Assembly (NCBI GenBank): GCA_025359965.1
Contig: JANYDC010000077.1
Span: 29,314-93,313, forward strand
DNA length: 64,000 bases
Direction: 5' to 3'
Source of the DNA: Pedosphaera sp.
Lineage (GTDB): Bacteria; Verrucomicrobiota; Verrucomicrobiia; Limisphaerales; SXQI01
Shown piece after piece: positions 17,574-25,145 of this stretch. The notes beneath the pieces are model-generated. The model worked only from the letters and a program-made list of their open reading frames with translations. It made no database searches and was not told the origin of the DNA. Position 1 is the first letter of the stretch. Each line of letters starts with the position of its first letter. The position numbers and the translations under genes were made by a program.

Positions 17574-18473
17574 ACCAACGACGCCCCCACCATTACCGGC
17601 GCAGTTGCGGGCCAACCGGTCAATGACAATGCCACCCTTTCCCCGTTTGCCGGGGTAACCGTGGGCGACACCGATCTGCCTGCCCAAACTCTCGCGGTCA
17701 CCGTGGCACTGGACAGTGCGGCCAAAGGAATCTTTTCCACACTCAACGGTTTCACAGATGCGGGAAGCGGCTCCTATACTTTCAGCGGAACGGCCACCGC
17801 AGTCACCACAGCTATTCGCGGTTTGATATTTGACCCTTCAGACAACCGCGGACTGCCGAGCACGACTGAGACCACCACCTTCACTATCGTGGTAAGCGAC
17901 AGCCAGGCCACCCCGGCCACAAACGATACCACTACCGTCGTCTCCGCCTCAATCAACGACGCTCCCCTTGCCACGGCCGATTCGGTACAACGACGCCCGG
18001 GAAAAAACGTAAAAGTGTCCGTTGCCCAGCTCCTGGCCAACGATTCGGACCCCGAAAATGAAACTCTCAGCTTGTCTCTGCCCTCCGCACTAAGCGTGAA
18101 CGGGGCGTCTGTCACTCGTGAAGGACTTTGGATTATCTACTCCTCTCCCGTCAGCGATGCCACGGACACCTTCGAATATACAGTGAGTGACGGCTCGGGA
18201 GGCAGCACCCCCGGCACTGTAACGGTGACGGTTCAGGCCGATACCACGCAAAGCGTGAATATTGTGAGCATCGTGGCCGATGGCAATGATAGCGTCCTGA
18301 CTTTTGTTGGGATTCCGGGCATCGGGTACGAAATCCAGTACACCACCGACCTGAGTGGAACGCCGACTTGGACCACCCTAACGACCCAAACGGCCGGTGC
18401 CGCCGGGATGTTTGCATACCGGGATGTCAATCCGCCTCCGCCCGGGCGATTCTACCGGACTCTCGCGCCCTAA
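17043..18473 (+). CDS. Repeat-rich surface protein, C-terminal part after the stop
   Basis: Continues the reading frame of the upstream fragment. The only local start would be a TTG with no ribosome-binding site and no signal peptide, so it is unlikely to be a functional gene on its own. It encodes the rest of Ig-like repeat 2, repeat 3, a cadherin/VCBS-like domain (AGVTVGDTDLPAQTLAVTV), a second cadherin-like domain with the LLANDSDPE signature, and a C-terminal module with YEIQYTTDLSGTPTW that ends in GRFYRTLAP. The same ending type occurs in three other secreted proteins of the window. It lies 19 bases before the PEP-CTERM gene. Confidence 0.75.
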   Translation: MAAGNITLNSTGTASAGSVGVTGSGTTRTVTISSITGDGTLGISIASGTATDTAGNTAHSAGPSTTFAVDNTSPTISIGAPSLSATGSGPVTYTVTYSDAHFNSSTLAAGDITLNSTGTASAGSVGVTGSGTTRTVTISSITGDGTLGISIASGTATDTAGNSAPAAGPSTTFAVDNTNDAPTITGAVAGQPVNDNATLSPFAGVTVGDTDLPAQTLAVTVALDSAAKGIFSTLNGFTDAGSGSYTFSGTATAVTTAIRGLIFDPSDNRGLPSTTETTTFTIVVSDSQATPATNDTTTVVSASINDAPLATADSVQRRPGKNVKVSVAQLLANDSDPENETLSLSLPSALSVNGASVTREGLWIIYSSPVSDATDTFEYTVSDGSGGSTPGTVTVTVQADTTQSVNIVSIVADGNDSVLTFVGIPGIGYEIQYTTDLSGTPTWTTLTTQTAGAAGMFAYRDVNPPPPGRFYRTLAP

Positions 18474-18492
18474 CCCCCCGCACTGCACATTT

Positions 18493-19194
18493 ATGAAACG
18501 GTTTTATCTTTCCACCCTGCTGGTTGCCGGATTCGGAACGCTCTCGCACGGGCAAATCTTCAGCTTTAACAGCATCAACTCCGATATCCCGGATGGAAAC
18601 CTCTCCGGCCTGGTCAATTCCCAGACCATCAGCGGCCTGGGGGCGCACATTGATAAAGTCACCGTGACACTGAATATCAGCGGCACCGGCGCGGGGGCAG
18701 TCAACGGCGACTATTACGTGGCCCTTGAGCACAATGGCAGCTCTGCCGTGCTGCTGAACCGTGCGGGCATCCGGTCAGGCAGCTTAATTGGATATGACGA
18801 CAACGGTTTCAATAACGTCACCTTTGATGACGCAGCCGCCAATGGGGATGTGCATTCCTATCGCATGACCCTGGCCGGGGATCATTCAGTGGCCATTAGT
18901 CCTGCCCCAAGCCCGTTGACCGGAAACTGGGCCCCGGACGGGCGCAACATCAGCCCTCTCAGTGTTCAGGACACTGATTTGCGCACGCGGCCCCTCTCCG
19001 TCTTCAATGGCACGGATGGTAATGGAACTTGGAACCTTTACCTGGTGGATGCACAAAGCGGAGGCACGGCCCGGCTTAACAATTGGTCCATGCAAGTCGC
19101 GGTCCCTGAACCGGCTACCATTGGATTCTGGGCCGCCCTACCCCTGCTCGGGTTTGGCGTTTGGCGCAAATATCGGAAATGTAAACCGCAGTGA
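18493..19194 (+). CDS. PEP-CTERM surface protein with P-domain-like fold
   Basis: A 233-aa exported protein. The signal peptide MKRFYLSTLLVAGFGTLSHG is followed by a beta-rich domain resembling the proprotein-convertase P domain (GNWAPDGRNISPLS, then FNGTDGNGTWNLYLVDAQSGG and LNNWSMQV). The C-terminus is a complete PEP-CTERM sorting signal: VPEPAT, a hydrophobic helix, and a basic tail RKYRKCK. Such proteins are processed by an exosortase, which is not encoded in this window. The start was chosen at the ATG opening the signal peptide; the longer frame upstream overlaps the preceding gene. Function beyond surface display is unknown. Confidence 0.9.
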   Translation: MKRFYLSTLLVAGFGTLSHGQIFSFNSINSDIPDGNLSGLVNSQTISGLGAHIDKVTVTLNISGTGAGAVNGDYYVALEHNGSSAVLLNRAGIRSGSLIGYDDNGFNNVTFDDAAANGDVHSYRMTLAGDHSVAISPAPSPLTGNWAPDGRNISPLSVQDTDLRTRPLSVFNGTDGNGTWNLYLVDAQSGGTARLNNWSMQVAVPEPATIGFWAALPLLGFGVWRKYRKCKPQ

Positions 19195-19273
19195 CTGGAC
19201 TATCACCGCTGACGGCACATACCGAGATGAGACAACGATGAAATAGCCGGGTGCGCTTTTACTAATTTCAAAG

Positions 19274-19699
19274 TTATGCATCTATAACTGAAGGATCAGT
19301 GCCCAATTTCAACCGCCTCCATTCCCTGTCGGCCTCCAAAGCTCGTTCAAATACATCAGCTTGCCGCTTCGACAATTGCGCGCGCTTTAACAACTTGATG
19401 AACTTCGTCCTCATATACCCTGACCAAAAGAAGTAGGGTCGAATTTCCACAAATGCCAACGCATTTGAAATGGCAACACCGTCCCCAGCTTTAATCTTTT
19501 CCAAGCCAGCTTCGTACCCGCCGGGAAACGCCAGGGCATCTTTCTGATTACGAAAATCAAGACATGCCTGCAAATGTTCTGCACGGGCCTCCGGACCGCT
19601 ATCCTTACGATCATAAGTCTCATGAACGCGGGCATGAAGTTCCGCAGAACGTTTCGCGCATTCCAAAATCAAACACCGTGGATCAGTCTCAACATTCAA
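19274..19699 (-). CDS. Hypothetical protein coupled to vapC-like gene
   Basis: A 141-aa protein with no family I can name. It lies in the same frame as the PIN toxin gene just upstream, separated by that gene's TGA and two codons, and the first usable start is TTG; no ATG occurs before residue 95. Composition is soluble and helical, with a central FVEIRPYFFWSGYMR segment and a basic stretch KLLKRAQLSKRQ that give the impression of a real fold. It probably depends on translational coupling to the toxin gene. An alternative is that it is a third component of the module or a chance neighbour. Confidence 0.55.
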   Translation of the reverse strand: MNVETDPRCLILECAKRSAELHARVHETYDRKDSGPEARAEHLQACLDFRNQKDALAFPGGYEAGLEKIKAGDGVAISNALAFVEIRPYFFWSGYMRTKFIKLLKRAQLSKRQADVFERALEADREWRRLKLGTDPSVIDA

Positions 19700-19705
19700 A
19701 ATCTG

Positions 19706-20158
19706 TCACAACGCCACCTTCAAGCCCTCCGCTTTGGCCAGTTTTTTTTGATTGGCATCGAATGTGAGGAATTCTTTCACCCCAAGATGCAGTGCGGTGG
19801 CGACATGTAAAACATCAAACCCCCGATAACCTTCCGTCCATGTGTATTGGGCTGAAAGCCGTTCTGCCATGCTTACAACGTCCGGCCAATCAACAGGCTG
19901 AACCACGACAGCACCAGCGGCGATATTGGCTTGGAGCTTGGCAAGTACCGCTTGGGCCGTCGCACGATCAAACCCTTTAGTGGGGTCCTTCATGTGCAAC
20001 CAAGCCTGCCAGCGAGTTGACTGCCTGAATTCATAGAGCAAAGGGGATGAAATATGCAGTGGCTCCAACATCAGCGCGGCATGGCGCGCCGCCTGGGCAG
20101 AATTCATTTGCGGACGGTAGAGCGCGCAGAGAAAAGAGGTGTCGGGATACCCATTCAT
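19706..20158 (-). CDS. PIN-domain toxin (VapC-like)
   Basis: A 150-aa PIN-domain ribonuclease, expected to cleave RNA using a Mg2+ site formed by acidic residues. Visible candidates are Asp6 in PDTSFL, Glu in YEFRQSTRW, Asp in GFDVLHVATAL and Asp in FLTFDANQKKLA. The last two segments are classic PIN motifs. The ATG overlaps the stop of the antitoxin gene by 4 bases (ATGA), the normal toxin-antitoxin arrangement. A small gene follows after 6 bases. Target RNA unknown. Confidence 0.87.
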   Translation of the reverse strand: MNGYPDTSFLCALYRPQMNSAQAARHAALMLEPLHISSPLLYEFRQSTRWQAWLHMKDPTKGFDRATAQAVLAKLQANIAAGAVVVQPVDWPDVVSMAERLSAQYTWTEGYRGFDVLHVATALHLGVKEFLTFDANQKKLAKAEGLKVAL

Positions 20159-20412
20159 CCCCTATCCCCCTCCAACTCCGCCTCCCGCATGGCCTTAACT
20201 TCCTTGGCCGAGAAAACTCGCCCCCCCCACACTTCCCTAAGTTGCGCCATAAAATCCACCTTGGGCACACCCAGCGGCTTGAAATAAGATTCCGCAGTGA
20301 GCCGGGCAAAAGCCTTTCCGCGTCTTAAGATTTGCACCGTCTCTCCGTGCTCCACCCATGTGGACACACGGCGAAAATGGTTTCGAAGATCTGCCACTGT
20401 CGCAGTTTTCAT
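20155..20412 (-). CDS. Phd/YefM-type antitoxin
   Basis: An 85-aa antitoxin that should bind and neutralise the PIN toxin encoded immediately downstream and repress its own operon. The N-terminal half (TVADLRNHFRRVSTWVEHGE, then VQILRRGKAFARL) is the DNA-binding Phd/YefM fold; the charged C-terminal tail from about residue 60 is expected to be the toxin-binding segment. A perfect 9-bp inverted repeat overlaps its start codon and there is almost no room for a leader, so autoregulation and possibly leaderless translation are likely. Confidence 0.85.
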   Translation of the reverse strand: MKTATVADLRNHFRRVSTWVEHGETVQILRRGKAFARLTAESYFKPLGVPKVDFMAQLREVWGGRVFSAKEVKAMREAELEGDRG

Positions 20413-20430
20413 GATAGATAATATCTATCA
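20412..20430 (-). promoter_or_regulatory. Palindromic operator over the antitoxin start codon
   Basis: TGATAGATA-A-TATCTATCA is a perfect inverted repeat of 9 bp around one central base. Its first base is part of the antitoxin ATG. Its centre reads GATATTATC on the coding strand, so a TATTAT -10 element may be embedded in it. It is the natural binding site for the antitoxin or toxin-antitoxin complex. Confidence 0.7.
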
Positions 20431-20524
20431 CCCATAGCGTCACCTGTCAAACAAAGCCATTGTCTTTGCCCTCATAAGCTTGAAGCCCACACCGGGATTC
20501 AAACCAATGGCCATGGCGAGGCCG

Positions 20525-22558
20525 CTACGGATTGCCTTCGGTGACTTTAAAAAATGCGTTTGAAAGTGAGGGCGGAAGGATGGATTTGATTTCACCGTCG
20601 CCCAGGAAATTGGTGAAGGAGAGCCACTCGGCACCGAGTTCCTCGGTGAATTCAACCATATATGGGACGCTCTCAATCGTTGAGATACTGAGAGAGAAAG
20701 GATTCTCGGTGTCCCCTGTTGAATTCAGGAGCGTGATTGGGAGAGCTGGCTGCGAGACGATGAGTCGCACTTCGCGGCGTGCGGTGTCGTTAATAAGTTG
20801 GTAGCGGTAACCAGGCGGAACCGCGCCGAGAGAAAAGGGACCGGCATTGGCAACGATATAGTTGGCGAGAACATATTCGCCGGGACCAAAACCATCGCGG
20901 GCAATTAGGTCAAAGCGGCCCTTGAAGTTTCCTCCCTGCGCAAAAACCTGATCGTTGGTGCCAGCACCGATATCCATTTTAAAGACGGTGGAGGAAGCGA
21001 TATTGAGGTTGGGAAACTTTTCACAAACCAGGGAGATTTTACCGAAAAAGCCGCTGAGACCGCCCGGTGCGATGACGCCAGAAACCTGTGCGACCAGGGA
21101 TGTGATGGCTCCATTGCCAGTGATAAGCCCGACGGAATTGAATTGATTGGTGATGGTAAAGGTTCCATTCCTAAGCTGCAATTCGCCGGACTCCTCCTGT
21201 TTTAATGTGCCTTTTAGCAGCATGGTTTTTCCCGGGAGAGGGCCACGGATGACGCCCATGTTTACGAAGTTCCATTTCGGATCCTTCGCCACTCCGAGGT
21301 CCACGGTGGCCAGATTGTAATTAGTGATGGTTCCGGTGCCGGATGGAGCGATGTCAAAATTTTCGGCCACGGTGAGTAACGAGAGCGGGAGATTCGCCCA
21401 CCAGATTCCGTCTGCCGGGTAAATACGATTGTCGGTGGCCGAGCCAAAATTAAGGATGTTGTGGGTTAGCAATCCCTTTCCGACGCTGGAATTAAAGAAT
21501 ACGAACGGTTCAAAGCCGATGCCGGTGAGATTGGTCCAAGTGAGTGGTGCCAGAAAGTTGATGCCGAATTGATCGAAGCTGGCCGTGTCGATTTCAACGG
21601 GGTTCGGAATGCTCAGCGTCGATTCGATAATGAAGGGTTTATGGGATTGATCCTTAAAACGAATGACGCCTGACCCGGTGAATGAGACATTTTCTCCGAT
21701 GTGGGAGTCAGAAACCAAGGAGGTCCAAAGCACAAGTTTGGCACCGTCGTTCACGAACATGGGGCCATCGAGCTTGCCGACTTTCTCGATGTTCAAACTG
21801 CCTTGCTCGACACGAACCGTACCGGAGTTGGCGAAGGACCATTGGATATGAGAAATACCAGGGTTGGTTTTGATAATGAGCGCACCGACGCGGTTACTGA
21901 GCCATGGGTATTGGATGGCCAACGGGGCGGGGGCAGCGGGATCAATTGTAAAGTGCTTGAACGCGATGCTGTCGGACGATTCGAGAAGCCAGAGTTGGCA
22001 GGGATTTCCGTTCAAGCCTTTCTCATTGATCCAGCCCGGCACTTCGCCCTCAAGATATTCATTGGGGGCGTTGCGCCCCCCCACGATGGTGGCGAAATTA
22101 GTGACAACTCCGTTGTTAACGATGAGGCGGCCCGTGAAGATCGTTCCCCCAAATATTCCATATGAAGAAACAGTAACCCGTTTCGCAAAAGGAACGGCGG
22201 CTTGGGAGTCGATGGTGAATCCTGTGTTTATTGCAATAAGGGTTTCCGCGGTGATATCACCAATCCCGCGCACCTCGAATTTGCCCAAGCTCAAAAGCCG
22301 GACCGATATACCTCCGGGAAGGATTATATGCGCTGAAACCGGAGGGCTAAGATCATGGATGTAGGCCTCGTCAAACGTCGAAGGAACCCCTTCCGGAGAC
22401 CAAGCTGTGGGGAGGGTCCAAACTCCACCGCCAGTGCCTTTCCAATTGTACGTCTCACCAAACACCGGTAACGACGCAGCCAATAATGAAAGGATGCACC
22501 AAAGGGCCATTTGAATTCGCCATTGAATTGGCGAGCCGTTGGAAAGCGAGGAGCCCAT
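20525..22558 (-). CDS. Secreted beta-rich protein with C-terminal sorting-like module
   Basis: A large exported protein of unknown function (about 677 aa from the chosen start). A hydrophobic signal (ALWCILSLLAASLPVFGE) is followed by TYNWKGTGGGVW and WSPEGVPSTFDEAYI, the N-terminal pattern of verrucomicrobial proteins rich in autotransporter-like beta-strand repeats. The C-terminus has the VPYMVEFTEELGAEW segment and ends in NAFFKVTEGNP, like three other secreted proteins here. Starts at 22510, 22558 and 22594 are all possible; none has a good ribosome-binding site, so the N-terminus is uncertain. The longest frame overlaps the PIN gene upstream. Confidence 0.7.
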   Translation of the reverse strand: MGSSLSNGSPIQWRIQMALWCILSLLAASLPVFGETYNWKGTGGGVWTLPTAWSPEGVPSTFDEAYIHDLSPPVSAHIILPGGISVRLLSLGKFEVRGIGDITAETLIAINTGFTIDSQAAVPFAKRVTVSSYGIFGGTIFTGRLIVNNGVVTNFATIVGGRNAPNEYLEGEVPGWINEKGLNGNPCQLWLLESSDSIAFKHFTIDPAAPAPLAIQYPWLSNRVGALIIKTNPGISHIQWSFANSGTVRVEQGSLNIEKVGKLDGPMFVNDGAKLVLWTSLVSDSHIGENVSFTGSGVIRFKDQSHKPFIIESTLSIPNPVEIDTASFDQFGINFLAPLTWTNLTGIGFEPFVFFNSSVGKGLLTHNILNFGSATDNRIYPADGIWWANLPLSLLTVAENFDIAPSGTGTITNYNLATVDLGVAKDPKWNFVNMGVIRGPLPGKTMLLKGTLKQEESGELQLRNGTFTITNQFNSVGLITGNGAITSLVAQVSGVIAPGGLSGFFGKISLVCEKFPNLNIASSTVFKMDIGAGTNDQVFAQGGNFKGRFDLIARDGFGPGEYVLANYIVANAGPFSLGAVPPGYRYQLINDTARREVRLIVSQPALPITLLNSTGDTENPFSLSISTIESVPYMVEFTEELGAEWLSFTNFLGDGEIKSILPPSLSNAFFKVTEGNP

Positions 22559-22652
22559 AAGTGTTTGAAGTAAAGATCTCTTTCGGATTACCATGCTCAA
22601 AATGGCGGAAATTGAAAGTAAAATACATCGCTTCCTGACGCCCTCGCGCGCT

Positions 22653-23237
22653 CTATTTTTGCCCGCCAACCCTAAATCTCCCCCCGAAATCCTCCAACAA
22701 CCGGCGCGAGAAGGTTGGGAGGCTTTTGCCCAAATGAATCAGGACATCCTGCATCTCTTCACCGTGGTCGATGGCAATTTCCGCAATCTTGCTTATCACC
22801 ACACCCGGGTTCATGGAATACAACGTCAGCAGATAATCCTGCGGATGGATCGCCGTGACCTTCCAAACCCGCATTGCCGATTCAGGAAAATCCCGCAAGT
22901 TGAACGTTACAATTACTGACACGCCACCTTGAATCGCTGCTGCCAGCACGTGGCGATCCTTCTCAGCATTCTCAAGTCGCGTGATCAGGTGCTCAAAGCC
23001 CTCGACCAGCGCCTCAGGAAAGGATCCCGTCACCTCCTGCCGCCAATAATCTGCCAAATATTCAGGAAAGGGCCGCCTCAACTTCGTCATCTGCGTGCGC
23101 TTGACCTCGTCCAAAATCATGTCTGACCATCGCGGCAAATACAGGCGCGGTGGCTCCGCCAACCGCAAATACAAATCGCACACGCCGGAATTGGCCAGTA
23201 CGCAGGCATCGAGAATAATGGGAAAATCAGCCTGCAT
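22653..23237 (-). CDS. PIN-domain toxin
   Basis: A 194-aa PIN-domain protein, longer than typical VapC. N-terminal FPIILDACVLANSG carries the first acidic metal ligand; further ligands are likely in NAEKDRHVLAAAI and VIVTFNLRDFPE. The C-terminal 60 residues are an extra helical region. The ATG is preceded by AGGTGACG, a good ribosome-binding site, and lies 11 bases inside the end of the HTH gene; an upstream GTG would lengthen it by two residues. Together they form a second toxin-antitoxin-like pair with a different antitoxin type from the one at 20 kb. Confidence 0.82.
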   Translation of the reverse strand: MQADFPIILDACVLANSGVCDLYLRLAEPPRLYLPRWSDMILDEVKRTQMTKLRRPFPEYLADYWRQEVTGSFPEALVEGFEHLITRLENAEKDRHVLAAAIQGGVSVIVTFNLRDFPESAMRVWKVTAIHPQDYLLTLYSMNPGVVISKIAEIAIDHGEEMQDVLIHLGKSLPTFSRRLLEDFGGRFRVGGQK

Positions 23238-23688
23238 CGTCACCTGTGTACTCGGAGTCGTAAAGTCCCTCGTCCTTCACTTTCTTGAACAATCCGCCTA
23301 ACCGGGTTCTGCGCGCGGCATCACGCCCTTTTGCATAATCGCGCAAATCCTTGAAAGTCACCCGCCGATGACTCCCCACCCGGTGAAACGGAATCTGTCC
23401 AGATTCCAAAAGAGTCACAAAATGCTGTCGCGACATGCCTAGGAAATTAGCGGCAGCTTGGGTTGTAAAAGTTTCCTCTTCGGGCAACAGCACAACCGCC
23501 CTTCCGTTTCGCATATCCTCTATCACCATAATCAACACTTGGAAAATGGCGTCCGGGATACGGATTTCCACTCCATCACCACTTTTAAGGCACGGATGCC
23601 GATCTCGCTGCGCCATGGCAAGCAACTGAGGCAACAGAGCCCGCTCCGTTTCCGTCAGAAGCGATGCATCCACTCGGTTGTCATTCAT
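23227..23688 (-). CDS. Excisionase-type HTH protein, probable antitoxin
   Basis: A 153-aa DNA-binding protein. Residues about 75-130 contain an excisionase/MerR-like winged helix: TFTTQAAANFLGMSRQHFV, followed by HRVGSHRRVTFKDLRDYA. A GAGG lies 8 bases before the chosen ATG; an in-frame ATG two codons upstream is too close to it. The gene overlaps the downstream PIN gene, the order seen in HTH/PIN toxin-antitoxin loci, so the HTH protein is probably the antitoxin and operon repressor. The N-terminal 70 residues are helical and unassigned. Confidence 0.78.
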   Translation of the reverse strand: MNDNRVDASLLTETERALLPQLLAMAQRDRHPCLKSGDGVEIRIPDAIFQVLIMVIEDMRNGRAVVLLPEEETFTTQAAANFLGMSRQHFVTLLESGQIPFHRVGSHRRVTFKDLRDYAKGRDAARRTRLGGLFKKVKDEGLYDSEYTGDDAG

Positions 23689-24119
23689 ACTCATACCCTC
23701 ACTATCGGTCCATTTCGAGATTCGTCAACGCCATAACCGCTACAACCATCACAACCGCAAGTCATGCATTGCGGAATTAAAACCACACTCAAGAGAAACG
23801 GTTAATAAAAAGCACTTTTTCACCAAATCCAACCAGCCCCAACCGAACAAAACTCACGGTAGCCAACTTCCTCTCCCCCTCCGCGCCTCTAAGGACCGCC
23901 ATGCGATAAATAAAACTTCTGCGTGCGCTGACCGACCGCAAAGCAGTCGCCACGTTCGCTGCACCTGTAAAACCCACATGCAATTCCCCTCTACTTTTTC
24001 TCATCATCCGTTCCTTGCCTCATCCGGGAAATCCGAGAAATCTGCAGTTAAACACCCCTTCAATCTTGTAGTCCCCTCCTCCCTCCTTGGGAGCGCTGGC
24101 ATTCTTGCCGGCGTTCCTC
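23689..24119. other. Intergenic region with a REP-like hairpin
   Basis: No supported gene in about 430 bases. The open frames here have poor starts and no recognisable motif. Bases 24090-24118 form an imperfect hairpin (GGAGCGCTGGCA / TGCCGGCGTTCC, loop TTCT) directly after the stop of the winged-helix gene. There is no T-run, so it looks more like a dispersed palindromic repeat than a terminator. The promoter of the HTH/PIN pair must lie near 23695-23760. Confidence 0.45.
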
Positions 24120-24428
24120 CTACTCCGGCTTATGGCTCTTGACCAAAGACTCAAGTGAATCCAGATACTTGCGAAAAGAGATTCTTCCCGGTGCGGTCAG
24201 CTCGATGGTGTTGAGCGGTTTGTGATCCACGAAGGCTTTGGTGACGGACACGTAGCCCGCCTCTTGCAATATTCGAAGATGAACGCTCAGGTTCCCATCG
24301 GTCAATTTCAACAAATCCCGCAACTCGCGAAAAGTCAGGCCCCTTGATGCCGCCAGCGACGACATGATGGCCAGCCGGGCGCGCTCATGGATCACCCGGT
24401 CGATCTGATTGAAGAGATCGTGGTTCAC
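24120..24428 (-). CDS. Winged-helix transcriptional regulator (ArsR/PadR-like)
   Basis: A 102-aa DNA-binding protein of the wHTH_34 type. Residues 10-75 form a winged helix: RARLAIMSSLAASRGLTFRE, LLKLTDGNLSVHLRILQEAGYV (recognition helix), then the wing. The start is GTG, overlapping the membrane-protein stop by 4 bases (GTGA), so it is translationally coupled as the second gene of the pair. Regulators of this class are usually encoded with a membrane protein whose expression they control. No cysteine or metal-binding cluster is visible. Confidence 0.83.
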   Translation of the reverse strand: MNHDLFNQIDRVIHERARLAIMSSLAASRGLTFRELRDLLKLTDGNLSVHLRILQEAGYVSVTKAFVDHKPLNTIELTAPGRISFRKYLDSLESLVKSHKPE

Positions 24429-25045
24429 GCGCTCGGTCGGTTTTTATGGCTGAAATGAAACAGAACGCCCGCCACCAGATGCAGCCCGCCAAAATACGTC
24501 CCCATGGTCAGGTGCCCATAAATCACTTTTTGATGGTCAGGCAAATTGGGAGCCATTAGCGCCTCCACAAACCCAAAGATGATAAAGCACCAGCCCAGTC
24601 GGGCGAATCCGCGCGGTAGAGAGGGCGAAGCGGCAGAAAGCGCGCAGCCATAAAACCACATCCAAACAATGGGCATAATGCGAGCAAACCAAGGGTTGTC
24701 CACTTGGCTCCCAATTACTCCGAGCAATCCTCCAATCAGAACCCCGGGAAACATCGCGCCCGCAACTTTCCGGGTGGGCGGCGACCAGAAAGGCTCGCCC
24801 TGTTTCAACGCCTGATTGCGCACCAGCCAGAATGCACCCGCCACCGCAACCACCCCGGCACACAACCAGAACAATAAAAACTCACGCGCTCCAGCCACCG
24901 GTTTGTACCACCCCAACGCTGCCGTGACGATACCCACCGCCCCCAGCCAGGTCAGCACTGGTGACACGGCGCGCTCATAAAGAGCCGTGCGCTCCATGAT
25001 GGTGCGGATGGTTTGAAGTTCCTCCTCTGCTTCGTTGGGACTCAT
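24425..25045 (-). CDS. Multi-pass membrane protein paired with wHTH regulator
   Basis: A 206-aa integral membrane protein with about five or six hydrophobic helices (for example VLTWLGAVGIVTAALGW, FLLFWLCAGVVAVAGAFWLV and MFPGVLIGGLLGVIG). The short cytoplasmic N-terminus EEELQTIRTIMERTALYE is helical. It is coupled by a 4-base overlap to the winged-helix regulator downstream. This arrangement is common in Bacteroidota and Verrucomicrobiota; the physiological signal is unknown. Confidence 0.75.
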   Translation of the reverse strand: MSPNEAEEELQTIRTIMERTALYERAVSPVLTWLGAVGIVTAALGWYKPVAGAREFLLFWLCAGVVAVAGAFWLVRNQALKQGEPFWSPPTRKVAGAMFPGVLIGGLLGVIGSQVDNPWFARIMPIVWMWFYGCALSAASPSLPRGFARLGWCFIIFGFVEALMAPNLPDHQKVIYGHLTMGTYFGGLHLVAGVLFHFSHKNRPSA

Positions 25046-25091
25046 GCAAGAACTTTGTCAGGCAAAGCAAAGGTGTCAACCTGATAGCGAA

Positions 25092-25126
25092 AATGAAAAA
25101 GCCCTTCCGGCGCAAACCGGAAGGGC
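25092..25126 (-). terminator. Rho-independent terminator of htrA
   Basis: A perfect 10-bp stem GCCCTTCCGG / CCGGAAGGGC with loop CGCAAA. On the minus strand it is followed by TTTTTCATTTT. It lies about 20 bases after the HtrA stop codon. Confidence 0.92.
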
Positions 25127-25145
25127 CAAACCGTAACCTATCGAA

